Part shown: piece by piece, positions 7,903 to 16,612 of the stretch
How the letters are laid out: each line of letters begins with the position of its first letter
How positions within the stretch are numbered: position 1 is the stretch's first letter
Assembly (NCBI GenBank): GCA_964626965.1
Contig: CAZVHB010000001.1
Span: forward strand, 1-64,000
DNA length: 64,000 bases
Source of the DNA: CAZEPT01 sp964626965
GTDB taxonomy: Bacteria > Patescibacteriota > Minisyncoccia > Phycocordibacterales > UBA9973
Reading direction: 5' to 3'
Translations under genes and position numbers: made by a program
Notes under the pieces: generated by a model
Told to the model about the DNA's origin: nothing
Database searches by the model: none
Seen by the model: only the letters and a program-made list of their open reading frames with translations

Positions 7903-10776
7903 ATGAAAAACATATTTACAAAAATTAGTTCAAAAGCATACATAGGCGCACTTGCGCTCTTTTTGGCTTTTGGTCTTACAAGCCAAGCATATGCTGGCGC
8001 AGTTGCATGGGCAGGTCCAACAGAGTTTGGTACTATCGCTAATGTTACCGGAACATCAATCGTCGAAAGTAGTCCTTATACACCATTTTCTTATGCAAAT
8101 ACATCTTCTGCGTCTGCAGGTGATAAAGTTGCGGTTATTGTGTATTTCCACAATAAAGGAAATGCTGCATCTCCAAACACATATATTAAAGTAAATAAAT
8201 CAACCAACGGCTCTGCCTCTACGTTTACATTTACTGGTTCTGTGTCTGGTGGTGGAGCTTCAAAATCTGGCTCAACAACAGTGAACCTTTCTTCTAGTCA
8301 AACACTCACGTATATCCCAGGATCACTACGCGTTAGTAAAGACCGTGCTCCAGTAGGGTACTCAGTATCAAATGATACAGACGTTTTTTCAGGTGCTGGT
8401 CTTGATATTGGGATGGTACAAGGAATGGATACTTGCGGAACAGACGCACTCTGTCACCAAGGTTCTGTTGCACTTGGATTTCAAGTAAGTTCAACTTCTA
8501 CAACTCATCTTTGTTCAAATGGACAAGATGATGACGGAGATCTCCTTATCGATATGAATGACCCAGGATGTACTGACCCAACTGATGATAATGAATACAA
8601 TCTTGTATCACCACTTGTGTGTACAATCAATTCTTTCACTGGATCACCTTTGACTGTTGCTTCTGGTGGATATACAAATCTTTCATGGAACACAACAAAC
8701 TGTACAACTGTTACTGTTGATGGATTTACCTATCCTGTCGATGGTAGTGGAAATTTTGGCCCACTCTTTGTCGGTAAAACATACTATCTTGCTGCTTCAA
8801 ACGGAACTAGTACTGACTCAGAAACAGTCTATGTTGGTGTAAATACTGTTGCTTCAGCATGTACAATTGATACATACTATGCATCACCAACTACAGTAAC
8901 TTCAGGTGGATATACAACAATTTATTGGAATACATCAAACTGTACGACTGTTACTATCGATGGTATGCCTCAGTCAGTAGACGGAAGTAATTCTTTTGGT
9001 CCGATCTATTCTGGTAAAACATACAACATTGTTGCGTCAAACAGTACAAGTACTGATTCAGATAGTCTCTACGTTGGAACAAATTCTGTAAATAACTGTA
9101 CGATTGATAATTTCTACGCATCACCATCTACTGTTTCTTCAGGGAACTACACAACACTTCATTGGAATACATCAAACTGTGACCAAGTGACGATCGACGG
9201 TATTACTTATTATTCTGTTGATGGAAGTGGATCTTTTGGACCACTCTACAGTGGACGAAGTTACCAAATCCAAGCATGGAAAACTAGTCAATCTCCAGTT
9301 TCTCAAACAACATACGTATCAGTTGATACATACTCTTCAAACAACTGTAGTATCGATACTTTTTATGCATCACCTACAACAGTAATCTCAGGTAGTACTA
9401 CTCAACTCTTTTGGAATACATCAAACTGCGACCAGGTTACTGTTGATGGTATTAATTATGGTGTTGATGGAAGTGGTTATTTCGGCCCACTCTATAGTGG
9501 ACGAAGTTACGTGCTCAATGCGTGGAAAAATGGTCAAACTGTACGTACACAAACAGTCTATGTTGGTGTAAATTCTGTCAATAATTCATCTTACGCATGT
9601 AATGATGGGTATGATAATGATGGTGACGGACGTGTAGACTATCCAAATGACGCTGGTTGTTACTCATCAACTGATAACGATGAATACAACTATGTTGCAC
9701 CAGCTGTTTTGAATACTGTTGTGACAACACTCAACCCAAGTAATCTTACATCTTCTTCTGCACGTTTGAATGGATCTATCTTCAATGGTGGAAATAATGC
9801 AACTCAGTTTTATTTTGAATGGGGAACAGATACAAATTCTCTTCCAAACAAAACAAATTCACAAACAACCTTTTCAGATAATTCAGTAACGTACTTTGAT
9901 ACTGCATACAATCTTTCAACTGGTGTTACCTATTACTATCGTGCAGTTGCACAAAAAAGTAATGGAGTGGTCATCCGTGGCGATATTAGACAATTTCGCT
10001 TGATTGAAGTGGTAACTCCTGTATTTACAAATACAGTGACACGAGTAGTTACGGTGCCAGCTCCAGTAGTACAAGAGAGAGGAGTAGTTGTCGGACTTGG
10101 AACAAATCTTGTACAGCTTCGATATATTACGAATGATATCCTTAGTACAAATACTGGTGGTTTTGGAATCACTCAAACTGGTATCAATCAAAATGTAAAC
10201 AATGGTGTACAAAATGTCTGTGTTGATGACAGTATTAAATTTGTTGTTGAATACAGAAATATCTCAACAATTACACTTAATAATGCAATCCTTCATATTG
10301 ATATTCCAAAAGATGTCGACTTCCGAAGTTCATCAGCCGGAGTATTTAATAAAGCAGACAATACTATCACTATCAATGTAGGAACACTCACTCCTGGTCA
10401 ATCAGGTCAAGTATCTTTCGACGGAATTGTTATGAGTAGTGCAGCAAATCGAGATCTTCTCGTTGTCCCAGCAACACTCTCATTTGAAAATCCAAACAAT
10501 GGTGCTCGAGAAACAGCGATTGCGTACGGACTCGCAACGACTCAAAACTGTATTAAAAATGGGGGACTTGCCGGATTCGCATTCGGTTCAGGATTCTTTC
10601 CAGATACACTCTTTGGATGGTTGCTCTTAATTCTCGTACTCCTCGCTCTGATTTACCTTCTTCGAAGAATGTTTATGGTGTATGGAATCGGACCAAGATC
10701 AAAGACCACAACCACAACGACTACACAAAGACATTACGAGGATATGGATATTCCAACAGCGCCATACCAACACTAA
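7903..10776 (+). CDS. Large cell-surface protein with Ig-like repeats
   Basis: The 957-residue protein has a signal peptide (about 1-31, SQAYAGA). An N-terminal domain is followed by an Asp-rich motif (DDDGDLLIDMNDPGC), probably calcium binding. Four tandem repeats of about 80 residues start near residue 240, each built on C[ST]I[DN]..Y.SP..V.SG, W[NT]T[ST]NC, V[TD]G and GP[IL].SG. A second Asp motif (NDGDGRVDYPNDAGC-like) follows the repeats. A fibronectin-like region and a DUF11-like domain come next, then a C-terminal membrane segment (FGWLLLILVLLALIYLL) with a basic tail. A surface adhesin or S-layer-like role is inferred. The last about 150 residues resemble the 25340 protein. Confidence 0.85.
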   Translation: MKNIFTKISSKAYIGALALFLAFGLTSQAYAGAVAWAGPTEFGTIANVTGTSIVESSPYTPFSYANTSSASAGDKVAVIVYFHNKGNAASPNTYIKVNKSTNGSASTFTFTGSVSGGGASKSGSTTVNLSSSQTLTYIPGSLRVSKDRAPVGYSVSNDTDVFSGAGLDIGMVQGMDTCGTDALCHQGSVALGFQVSSTSTTHLCSNGQDDDGDLLIDMNDPGCTDPTDDNEYNLVSPLVCTINSFTGSPLTVASGGYTNLSWNTTNCTTVTVDGFTYPVDGSGNFGPLFVGKTYYLAASNGTSTDSETVYVGVNTVASACTIDTYYASPTTVTSGGYTTIYWNTSNCTTVTIDGMPQSVDGSNSFGPIYSGKTYNIVASNSTSTDSDSLYVGTNSVNNCTIDNFYASPSTVSSGNYTTLHWNTSNCDQVTIDGITYYSVDGSGSFGPLYSGRSYQIQAWKTSQSPVSQTTYVSVDTYSSNNCSIDTFYASPTTVISGSTTQLFWNTSNCDQVTVDGINYGVDGSGYFGPLYSGRSYVLNAWKNGQTVRTQTVYVGVNSVNNSSYACNDGYDNDGDGRVDYPNDAGCYSSTDNDEYNYVAPAVLNTVVTTLNPSNLTSSSARLNGSIFNGGNNATQFYFEWGTDTNSLPNKTNSQTTFSDNSVTYFDTAYNLSTGVTYYYRAVAQKSNGVVIRGDIRQFRLIEVVTPVFTNTVTRVVTVPAPVVQERGVVVGLGTNLVQLRYITNDILSTNTGGFGITQTGINQNVNNGVQNVCVDDSIKFVVEYRNISTITLNNAILHIDIPKDVDFRSSSAGVFNKADNTITINVGTLTPGQSGQVSFDGIVMSSAANRDLLVVPATLSFENPNNGARETAIAYGLATTQNCIKNGGLAGFAFGSGFFPDTLFGWLLLILVLLALIYLLRRMFMVYGIGPRSKTTTTTTTQRHYEDMDIPTAPYQH

Positions 10777-10808
10777 TCTGCGCGTATAAAATTTATCACA
10801 CAAATGCA

Positions 10809-10838
10809 CAAAAAACCGGAATTGCCTCCGGTTTTTTG
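10809..10838 (+). terminator. Terminator
   Basis: AAAAACCGGA / TCCGGTTTTTT hairpin with loop ATTGCC and T-run. Confidence 0.92.
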
Positions 10839-10864
10839 TTTGTCTATAAGTTTATTTGGAAAGC

Positions 10865-10879
10865 TGATACAATGAGCAT
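10865..10879 (+). promoter_or_regulatory. polA leaderless promoter
   Basis: TGA-TACAAT (ending 10873) plus six bases to the ATG at 10880. Confidence 0.65.
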
Positions 10880-13276
10880 ATGCAGAAATCACCCTACACC
10901 GAAACCTACATTCTCCTCGATGCACATGCGATTATTCACCGTGCGTACCATGCGATTCCTGACTTTACGACAAAAAGTGGTCAGCCGACAGGAGCTCTCT
11001 TTGGACTCATGAGTATGCTCATTCGCATTATGACCGAGATCAAACCAGACTATATTATTGCATGCTATGATCTACCCGATAAAACATTTCGTCATATTGC
11101 CTACGATGCATACAAAGGCACTCGCGCAAAGACTGATGATATTCTTGTCGAGCAACTCATCAAATCTCGCAGTATCTTTGAACGGTGTAATATCCCTATT
11201 TACGATGCAAAAGGATATGAAGCAGACGACGTACTCGGCACGCTCGCTGATATCTTGAAGAAAAATAAGAAAAATAAAGTGATCATTGCGTCAGGTGATA
11301 TGGATACGATGCAGTTGATTGATAGTGACCAAGTTGTTGTGTATACACTCAAGAAGGGGATCACTGATACTATTTTTTATGATGAAGAAGCTGTGGTAGA
11401 GCGGTATGGATTTTCGCCTTCTTCGATTCCAGACTATAAAGGATTACGTGGCGATACATCAGATAATATTATCGGTATCAAAGGTATTGGTGAAAAGACT
11501 GCAACAATTCTCATTCAGAAATACGGTACGATAGAACAGATGTATGTTGCGCTTAAAAAAGACGAAGCAAAATTTAAAAAAGACACAGGTCTCACGGACA
11601 GACTTGTGGGGCTTATTCGTGATAATGAAGAAGAAGCACTTTTTTCAAAAGAGCTCGCGACCATACAACGAGATTTACCAATTAATCTTACGCCTTCTGT
11701 TCTTCATCATACTATCTTTAATAAAGATGACGTGATTGCGCTCTGTGAAGAACTTGAATTCAAAAGCCTCATTCCACGTATCTCAAATTTGTATACGAAT
11801 AATACAGAAACAATTTCAAACAAGAAGACAGTTTCAAAAGAGGATACAAGTGAAGTGGTCCCAATAGTAGAGGTAGATCCAAAGTATCTTCTTGCTGTAT
11901 CACTCCTTGATTCAGAGAAAATCAAACCAACAGCGGAGGATATTTTGGCCTATAGTAACCAAGGTGATTTGGGTGAAGCATATGCAACTATAGAGAAAGA
12001 AATAGTAAAAAATAATCTCGAGTATGTGTGGAAGGAGATTGAAATACCTCTCTATGATATTGTCCAAGAAATGTCAGCTACTGGTATTACGATTGATATT
12101 CCATATTTTAAAAAAATGAGTGAAAAACTCCACAGTGAACTCGACACATTAGAAAAAAGAATTTGGCAACTTGCTGGACAAGAGTTCAATATTAACTCAC
12201 CAAAACAAATGGGAGAAATATTATTTACAGTGCTCAATTTAGGTGAAGGGCAGAAGAAAATCAAAAAAACTGCAGGTGGGGCTATTACGACAAAAGAATC
12301 CGAGCTTGAAAAGTTGCGTGATGCTCATCCTATTATCTCGTATATCCTCGAATACCGAGAGATTCAGAAGCTTGTTTCAACATATATTGATAGTATTCCA
12401 CTCTTAGTTGGTGCTGATGGACGAATCCACTCTACTTTCAATCAACTTGGTGCGGCAACTGGACGTTTTTCTTCAAACGACCCAAACCTTCAGAATATTC
12501 CTATCAAAACAGAACGGGGAAGACTTATTCGTGGTGGTTTTGTTGCAAAGTCAGGTTATGTATTTTTGGGCTTTGACTATTCTCAGATTGAGCTACGTGT
12601 TGGCGCGCTTCTTTCACAAGATCCGGACATGCTTGATACATTCATTCATGGTAAAGATATTCATACAACTGTGGCGAAAAAAGTTTTTAATGTTGAAGAG
12701 TCTGGTGTCACTCCTGACATGCGTCGCAAAGCAAAAGTGATTAATTTTGGAATTATGTATGGTATGGGTGCGACAGCGCTCTCAGAAAATTTGGGTGTCC
12801 CACGAAAAGAAGCCCAGCTTTTTCTAGAAGAATATAAAAAACAATTTCCTGGGCTCAATATGTACCTTGAATCTATCGTAGAATTTGCAAAGACACACAA
12901 ATATACGGAAACATTTTTTGGAAGAAAGAGAAATTTTTCAAAAATAAATTCAGTCATTCCATTTATTCGTGCAATGTATGAACGTATGGCAGTCAATGCA
13001 CCAGTGCAGGGGACAGCTGCAGATATTATTAAGCTTGCGATGTTGCATTCACGTAAAATACTTGCGGAACACAAACTTGATATACATGCACAGCTCGTTT
13101 TGCAAGTGCATGATGAAATTATTTTTGAAGTTGAAGAAAAATATCAACAAGAAGTAGCGGAACTCATCGAAAAGACGATGGAAAATATCATCCCGAAAAA
13201 TATGAAAAAAGATCTTATTTTTCCACCTTTTTCAACTTCTGTTGCGGTCGGGAAAACCTGGGCAGATTTGAAGTAA
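10880..13276 (+). CDS. polA: DNA polymerase I without proofreading domain
   Basis: PolA fills gaps and removes RNA primers. The 798-residue protein has the N-terminal 5'-3' exonuclease (YEADDVLGTLA, GDTSDNIIGIKGIGEKTA) in the first 280 residues. Then comes a linker region far too short for the 3'-5' exonuclease fold. The polymerase domain has motif A DYSQIELR (D566), motif B RRKAKVINFGIMYG (from about 614) and motif C QVHDE (742-746). Loss of proofreading explains the shorter length (E. coli has 928 residues). It is common in small-genome bacteria. It is monocistronic. An antisense copy of the GGTGT motif lies just after the stop. Confidence 0.97.
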   Translation: MQKSPYTETYILLDAHAIIHRAYHAIPDFTTKSGQPTGALFGLMSMLIRIMTEIKPDYIIACYDLPDKTFRHIAYDAYKGTRAKTDDILVEQLIKSRSIFERCNIPIYDAKGYEADDVLGTLADILKKNKKNKVIIASGDMDTMQLIDSDQVVVYTLKKGITDTIFYDEEAVVERYGFSPSSIPDYKGLRGDTSDNIIGIKGIGEKTATILIQKYGTIEQMYVALKKDEAKFKKDTGLTDRLVGLIRDNEEEALFSKELATIQRDLPINLTPSVLHHTIFNKDDVIALCEELEFKSLIPRISNLYTNNTETISNKKTVSKEDTSEVVPIVEVDPKYLLAVSLLDSEKIKPTAEDILAYSNQGDLGEAYATIEKEIVKNNLEYVWKEIEIPLYDIVQEMSATGITIDIPYFKKMSEKLHSELDTLEKRIWQLAGQEFNINSPKQMGEILFTVLNLGEGQKKIKKTAGGAITTKESELEKLRDAHPIISYILEYREIQKLVSTYIDSIPLLVGADGRIHSTFNQLGAATGRFSSNDPNLQNIPIKTERGRLIRGGFVAKSGYVFLGFDYSQIELRVGALLSQDPDMLDTFIHGKDIHTTVAKKVFNVEESGVTPDMRRKAKVINFGIMYGMGATALSENLGVPRKEAQLFLEEYKKQFPGLNMYLESIVEFAKTHKYTETFFGRKRNFSKINSVIPFIRAMYERMAVNAPVQGTAADIIKLAMLHSRKILAEHKLDIHAQLVLQVHDEIIFEVEEKYQQEVAELIEKTMENIIPKNMKKDLIFPPFSTSVAVGKTWADLK

Positions 13277-13441
13277 ATCCTTTGGACATTACATGATACT
13301 AGTGATATACCCCGACACCAATCCTTATTTTTTTACCCTAGATTGAGGTTTTTATAAGTAAGGTGGTATGAATGTTATTTCGTTGTAAGTTGTAAAAAGA
13401 TTGGTGTGGGGGTATAATATACATATATTTTTAATAAACAT
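13277..13441. promoter_or_regulatory. Intergenic region with two opposed GGTGTGGGGGTATA motifs
   Basis: On the minus strand GGTGTCGGGGTATATC lies at 13319-13304. On the plus strand GGTGTGGGGGTATAAT lies at 13403-13418. Both are preceded by GATT. The plus copy supplies the -10 for the 13442 operon, with a leader of about 16 bases. The minus copy faces polA and has no ORF behind it. Confidence 0.65.
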
Positions 13442-13912
13442 ATGATTAAAATCAGTAAAAAACATCTTATTCACAGCATCCTCGGCCACTCGTACCTCGC
13501 TTTTGTGGTATTTTTTTGTGGTGCTATATTTTTTGACCAGATTATTCCTATCACCCGATTAGATACAGCGTATCTTCAATATATTGGTGCGGCGCTCGTA
13601 CTCTTTGGGACAAGCCTTATTTGCTGGGCTCAAGTTGATTCTCAGAAATCACTCCATGAAAGACATCAAGAGAAACCAGGAGAACAAGCTTTTTTCCATG
13701 GTCCATACAAATTTATTCGTACTCCTACTCAAGTCGGACTCTTTTTTCTGTTTCTCGGACTCGGTCTTACTCTTGGTAATGTTTGGGTGATTATTTTTTC
13801 AGTTATTTCAATCATCGTCAATTTCACTATCTTTGTAAAACAACAAGAACATATTCTTGCTAAACGTTATGGAGAGAGTTACATTTCATATAAGACAAAA
13901 GTTCACTTTTAA
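13442..13912 (+). CDS. Isoprenylcysteine carboxyl methyltransferase-family membrane protein
   Basis: The 156-residue protein has about four membrane segments. Its C-terminal half shows the ICMT/PEMT family signature: GPYKFIRTPTQVGLFF, a hydrophobic segment, then EHILAKRYGESYISYKTKV. Relatives use S-adenosylmethionine to methylate lipids or prenyl-cysteine. The bacterial substrate is generally unknown. The first gene of a two-gene unit, it ends four bases before the next start. The promoter carries the GGTGTGGGGGTATAAT motif. Confidence 0.75.
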   Translation: MIKISKKHLIHSILGHSYLAFVVFFCGAIFFDQIIPITRLDTAYLQYIGAALVLFGTSLICWAQVDSQKSLHERHQEKPGEQAFFHGPYKFIRTPTQVGLFFLFLGLGLTLGNVWVIIFSVISIIVNFTIFVKQQEHILAKRYGESYISYKTKVHF

Positions 13913-13915
13913 TCT

Positions 13916-14611
13916 ATGATTCACGTCATTATTGCTCCGGACTATGATTTTTTTACTAAACAAAAGGAGTCTCTAAAAAAGAAGCTTTCTCTCTCGAACG
14001 AATACAATGTGGAAGAGGTAAGTGGTTGTCCTCTCGTACACGCTGATTTTAGTGTGGAAGGTTTTTTTGAACGACCACCATATCTTCTCGTATATAAATA
14101 TCTTTTTTCTGAAATTAGAGAGAACCAGTATGAAGAGTACATCACTGACTTGGCTCAAACCAAACACACGGTTCTTTTGTATGAAAAAACAAACAGTAAA
14201 GAATTTACGCAATTCTTAAAAGACCACAGTATTACTCCAGTAGAAGTAAAGACGGTAGTTGAGAAAAAAGAAGTCACACCTTTTTCTTTTACCGATGCAG
14301 TGATTGCAAGAAATAAAAAAGATGCGTGGATTGAATTTATGGCACTTCGAAACAAACAGGTTGAAATGATGAGCATTACCTCGGGTCTTATTTGGGCGAT
14401 GAAGAGTTTACTCCTTGTTCTTACTCAAAAAGATGTCTCGAATACTGGGCTTAATCCGTATGTGTATAGTAAAATGAGTAAAAAGGTGAGTGTCTGGAAA
14501 GTATCTGAAGCACAGGCTTTTCTTCGAAGCTTACTGTACTTGAGTCTTGAAGAGCAATTCGATGAAGAAGCTCAGAGTATCAAATTAGAACAGTTGTTGT
14601 TTCAGTTGTAA
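13916..14611 (+). CDS. Probable DNA polymerase III delta subunit-like protein
   Basis: The 231-residue protein has no obvious Walker motifs. Its C-terminal half (FSFTDAVIARNKKDAWIEFMALR, then TSGLIWAMKSLLLV and NPYVYSKMSK) follows the helical pattern of the clamp-loader delta (HolA) collar domain: one helix for the subunit pair, one for the stack, then the P[YF]VYSK segment. The N-terminal ATPase-like domain is short. The assignment rests on remembered pattern, not a search. If correct it would help load the sliding clamp. It follows the methyltransferase-like gene by four bases with no Shine-Dalgarno sequence. Confidence 0.5.
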   Translation: MIHVIIAPDYDFFTKQKESLKKKLSLSNEYNVEEVSGCPLVHADFSVEGFFERPPYLLVYKYLFSEIRENQYEEYITDLAQTKHTVLLYEKTNSKEFTQFLKDHSITPVEVKTVVEKKEVTPFSFTDAVIARNKKDAWIEFMALRNKQVEMMSITSGLIWAMKSLLLVLTQKDVSNTGLNPYVYSKMSKKVSVWKVSEAQAFLRSLLYLSLEEQFDEEAQSIKLEQLLFQL

Positions 14612-14830
14612 ATTCACTGTCGACTTTTCCACAGAAACTATTTGCACTTGTTGTTTTTTTTAAAATATTGCTATACTAGAGAGAGTTCTTCTTTATTAGT
14701 AAAGAACTAAAGGTCATTATTAAAAAAATAAGTGTACGATACGTTTCTGCCTACTAGAGAATGTCTTGGCTATAGAGAAGGTGTTTCCTAGTATACAATA
14801 CATACGTACACAAAAACAAATCATATATAT
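14612..14830 (+). promoter_or_regulatory. Pilin promoter and long leader
   Basis: TTGTTG (14648-14653), an 18-base spacer and TATACT (14672-14677) would give a leader of about 145 bases. It contains a hairpin AGTTCTT/AAGAACT (near 14687-14711) and a second possible promoter CCTAGTATACAAT at 14788-14800. A DnaA-box-like TTTTCCACA lies at 14625. No small ORF is seen. Confidence 0.5.
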
Positions 14831-15304
14831 ATGAAAAAATCTCAAAAAGGTTTTACACTCATCGAACTTTTGATTGTTATCGCAATCATCGGTGTACTCG
14901 CAGCTGTTCTTATTCCTAACTTGCTCGCAGCTCGTAACAAAGGAGTAGACGCAGCTATTAAAGCTAACCTTGCTGCTACAAAATCTCAAGCAACATTGTT
15001 CTACGAAACATCACAAGTATTTACTGGTGTGTGTGCAACTGGATCTTCAACAGCTATCGGTGATATGGTTCTCAGTGCAGCACAAAAACTCTCTGGAGCT
15101 AACACTGTAACTGCTGCTACATGGGCGTACTCTTCAACTGGTGCGGCTAACTCTGCTGTGTGTCATGATAACGCTACAGCATGGGCAGCGATGGTATCTC
15201 TCAAGAACCCATCAACTACATCTGGTGGATGGTGTGTTGACTCAACTGGTGCTACAAAAGAAACAGCTACTGCACTCGCAGCTGGTATTGCTGTTTGTCC
15301 ATAA
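14831..15304 (+). CDS. Type IV pilin, major-pilin-like copy 1
   Basis: The 157-residue prepilin has a seven-residue leader and the class III signal KGFTLIELL, cleaved after Gly and N-methylated at Phe, followed by the hydrophobic helix that forms the pilus core. The globular domain has four cysteines (GVCAT, AVCHD, GWCVD, AVCP), consistent with disulfides. It shares a 130-base exactly identical stretch with the next pilin. The long leader and single-gene terminator suggest strong independent expression, as expected of a major pilin. Confidence 0.93.
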   Translation: MKKSQKGFTLIELLIVIAIIGVLAAVLIPNLLAARNKGVDAAIKANLAATKSQATLFYETSQVFTGVCATGSSTAIGDMVLSAAQKLSGANTVTAATWAYSSTGAANSAVCHDNATAWAAMVSLKNPSTTSGGWCVDSTGATKETATALAAGIAVCP

Positions 15305-15320
15305 GGAATTTATATTCTTT

Positions 15321-15354
15321 ACAAAAAAAACACCCAATCGGGTGTTTTTTTGTG
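15321..15354 (+). terminator. Terminator after pilin 1
   Basis: AAAAAAACACCC / GGGTGTTTTTTT with an AATC-type loop. Confidence 0.92.
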
Positions 15355-15387
15355 TAAAAGGAGCTTGTGCTTTAAAAAAGCAAGATG

Positions 15388-15399
15388 TATACTGTTCTT
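15388..15399 (+). promoter_or_regulatory. Pilin 2 leaderless promoter
   Basis: TATACT (15388-15393) plus six bases to ATG 15400, which selects this start over the upstream in-frame ATG at 15385. Confidence 0.6.
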
Positions 15400-15915
15400 A
15401 TGAAGATTTATATAAAACATAAAGAAAAATTCGCGAGGGAAAGTATTATAAATAGTAAAGGTTTTACACTCATCGAACTTTTGATTGTTATCGCAATCAT
15501 CGGTGTACTCGCAGCTGTTCTTATTCCTAACTTGCTCGCAGCTCGTAACAAAGGAGTAGACGCAGCTATTAAAGCTAACCTTGCTGGTATACGTTCAGAA
15601 GATATTTTATATTATGAAAATAACAACTCTTCTTTTTTAAACATCTGTACTACGTCAGTTACCGGTCTCGCTGACCAACTTGATAGTGCCGCAAAAAAGC
15701 TCTCTGGTTCTAATACTGTTGGTGGTTCAGCTCAAGCTTTTACCTACTCTGCAACTGGTGGTACTGGTTCTGCTGTGTGTCATGACTCTGCTACGGGTTG
15801 GGCTGCGGTTGTGTCGCTCAAGAACCCATCAACTGCATCTAGTGGATGGTGTATTGATTCCGTGGGTGTTTCAAAAGAAGTTACTACACTCGGAGCTAAT
15901 ATACGTGCTTGTTAA
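15400..15915 (+). CDS. Type IV pilin, copy 2
   Basis: The 171-residue prepilin has a longer basic leader (MKIYIKHKEKFARESIINSK) before GFTLIELL. Its first about 43 mature residues are identical to pilin 1 at DNA level (15457-15586 equals 14846-14975). The rest has diverged but keeps the same cysteine plan (NICTT, AVCHD, GWCID, RAC) and the LKNPST segment. Duplication with recent gene conversion of the N terminus is inferred. An in-frame ATG at 15385 is also possible; 15400 fits the promoter spacing. Confidence 0.92.
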   Translation: MKIYIKHKEKFARESIINSKGFTLIELLIVIAIIGVLAAVLIPNLLAARNKGVDAAIKANLAGIRSEDILYYENNNSSFLNICTTSVTGLADQLDSAAKKLSGSNTVGGSAQAFTYSATGGTGSAVCHDSATGWAAVVSLKNPSTASSGWCIDSVGVSKEVTTLGANIRAC

Positions 15916-15922
15916 TCAATTA

Positions 15923-15974
15923 TTTTCCTCACTACAAAAAAACACCCGATTGGGTGTTTTTTTGTAGTGAGGAA
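15923..15974. terminator. Long bidirectional terminator after pilin 2
   Basis: A stem of about 23 bp: TTCCTCACTACAAAAAAACA (then CCC) pairs with GGGTGTTTTTTTGTAGTGAG (then GAA). The inner ACACCC/GGGTGT core matches the terminator of pilin 1. Confidence 0.9.
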
Positions 15975-16028
15975 ACACGCTATGTGAATATCTTCTGTTT
16001 ACTTCTTTCTTTTTTAAAAGTATCTGGG

Positions 16029-16040
16029 TATACTATACGT
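16029..16040 (+). promoter_or_regulatory. Pilin 3 leaderless promoter
   Basis: TATACT (16029-16034) plus six bases to ATG 16041. Confidence 0.65.
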
Positions 16041-16517
16041 ATGAAAAAAATATATAAATCTCAAAAAGGTTTTACACTCATCGAACTTTTGATTGTTATT
16101 GCAATTATTAGTGTTATTGCCTCTGTGCTTATTCCAAACGTCATGGCTGCGCGAGACAAAGGAACAACCGCTGCGCAAAGAGCCGAAGTAAAAACAGTAC
16201 AAACAGAAGCAGTTGTTTTATGGGAAGCTAATAGTGGTAATCTTACCACTGTGTGTACTAACAGTACTGGGGCTCCTCGTACAGCACTCTTGAGCGCCCT
16301 GAAAAAGGGCTATCCAAATGGTCAAATTGGAATTTTGGCGAACTCCATAGCATCGAGTTCTGGTAACGGTGCTGGTGTGTGCCACAGTACGGCATCTGCA
16401 TACGGGGCAGAAATACCTCTTAAGTCTGGTGGATTTTTGTGTATGGATTCTACTGGTTTAGTGGTAGAATCTCTGACGACAAAAATTGGAACAGTGAATG
16501 ATACATCTTGTTTATAA
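16041..16517 (+). CDS. Type IV pilin, copy 3
   Basis: The 158-residue prepilin begins MKKIYKSQKGFTLIELL. Only about 40 bases around the cleavage site match the other two pilins exactly; the helix then reads ASVLIPNVMAARDKG and the globular domain is different, with cysteines in TVCTN, GVCHS, FLCMD and DTSCL. An upstream in-frame start at 15909 would add an unlikely extension running through the previous terminator, so 16041 is used. It is probably an alternative or minor pilin subunit. Confidence 0.92.
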   Translation: MKKIYKSQKGFTLIELLIVIAIISVIASVLIPNVMAARDKGTTAAQRAEVKTVQTEAVVLWEANSGNLTTVCTNSTGAPRTALLSALKKGYPNGQIGILANSIASSSGNGAGVCHSTASAYGAEIPLKSGGFLCMDSTGLVVESLTTKIGTVNDTSCL

Positions 16518-16549
16518 TTTGTTTCTAAAATACAAAGGTTATATATTAC

Positions 16550-16581
16550 AAACCCAAGCAAACTAGTTTGCTTGGGTTTGT
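16550..16581 (+). terminator. Terminator after pilin 3
   Basis: AACCCAAGCAAACT / AGTTTGCTTGGGTT perfect dyad, then TGTTTG. Confidence 0.85.
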
Positions 16582-16600
16582 TTGTTCCTTGCTATAGTAG

Positions 16601-16612
16601 TATACTGTGTAC
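16601..16612 (+). promoter_or_regulatory. pilD operon leaderless promoter
   Basis: TATACT (16601-16606) plus six bases to ATG 16613. Confidence 0.65.
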
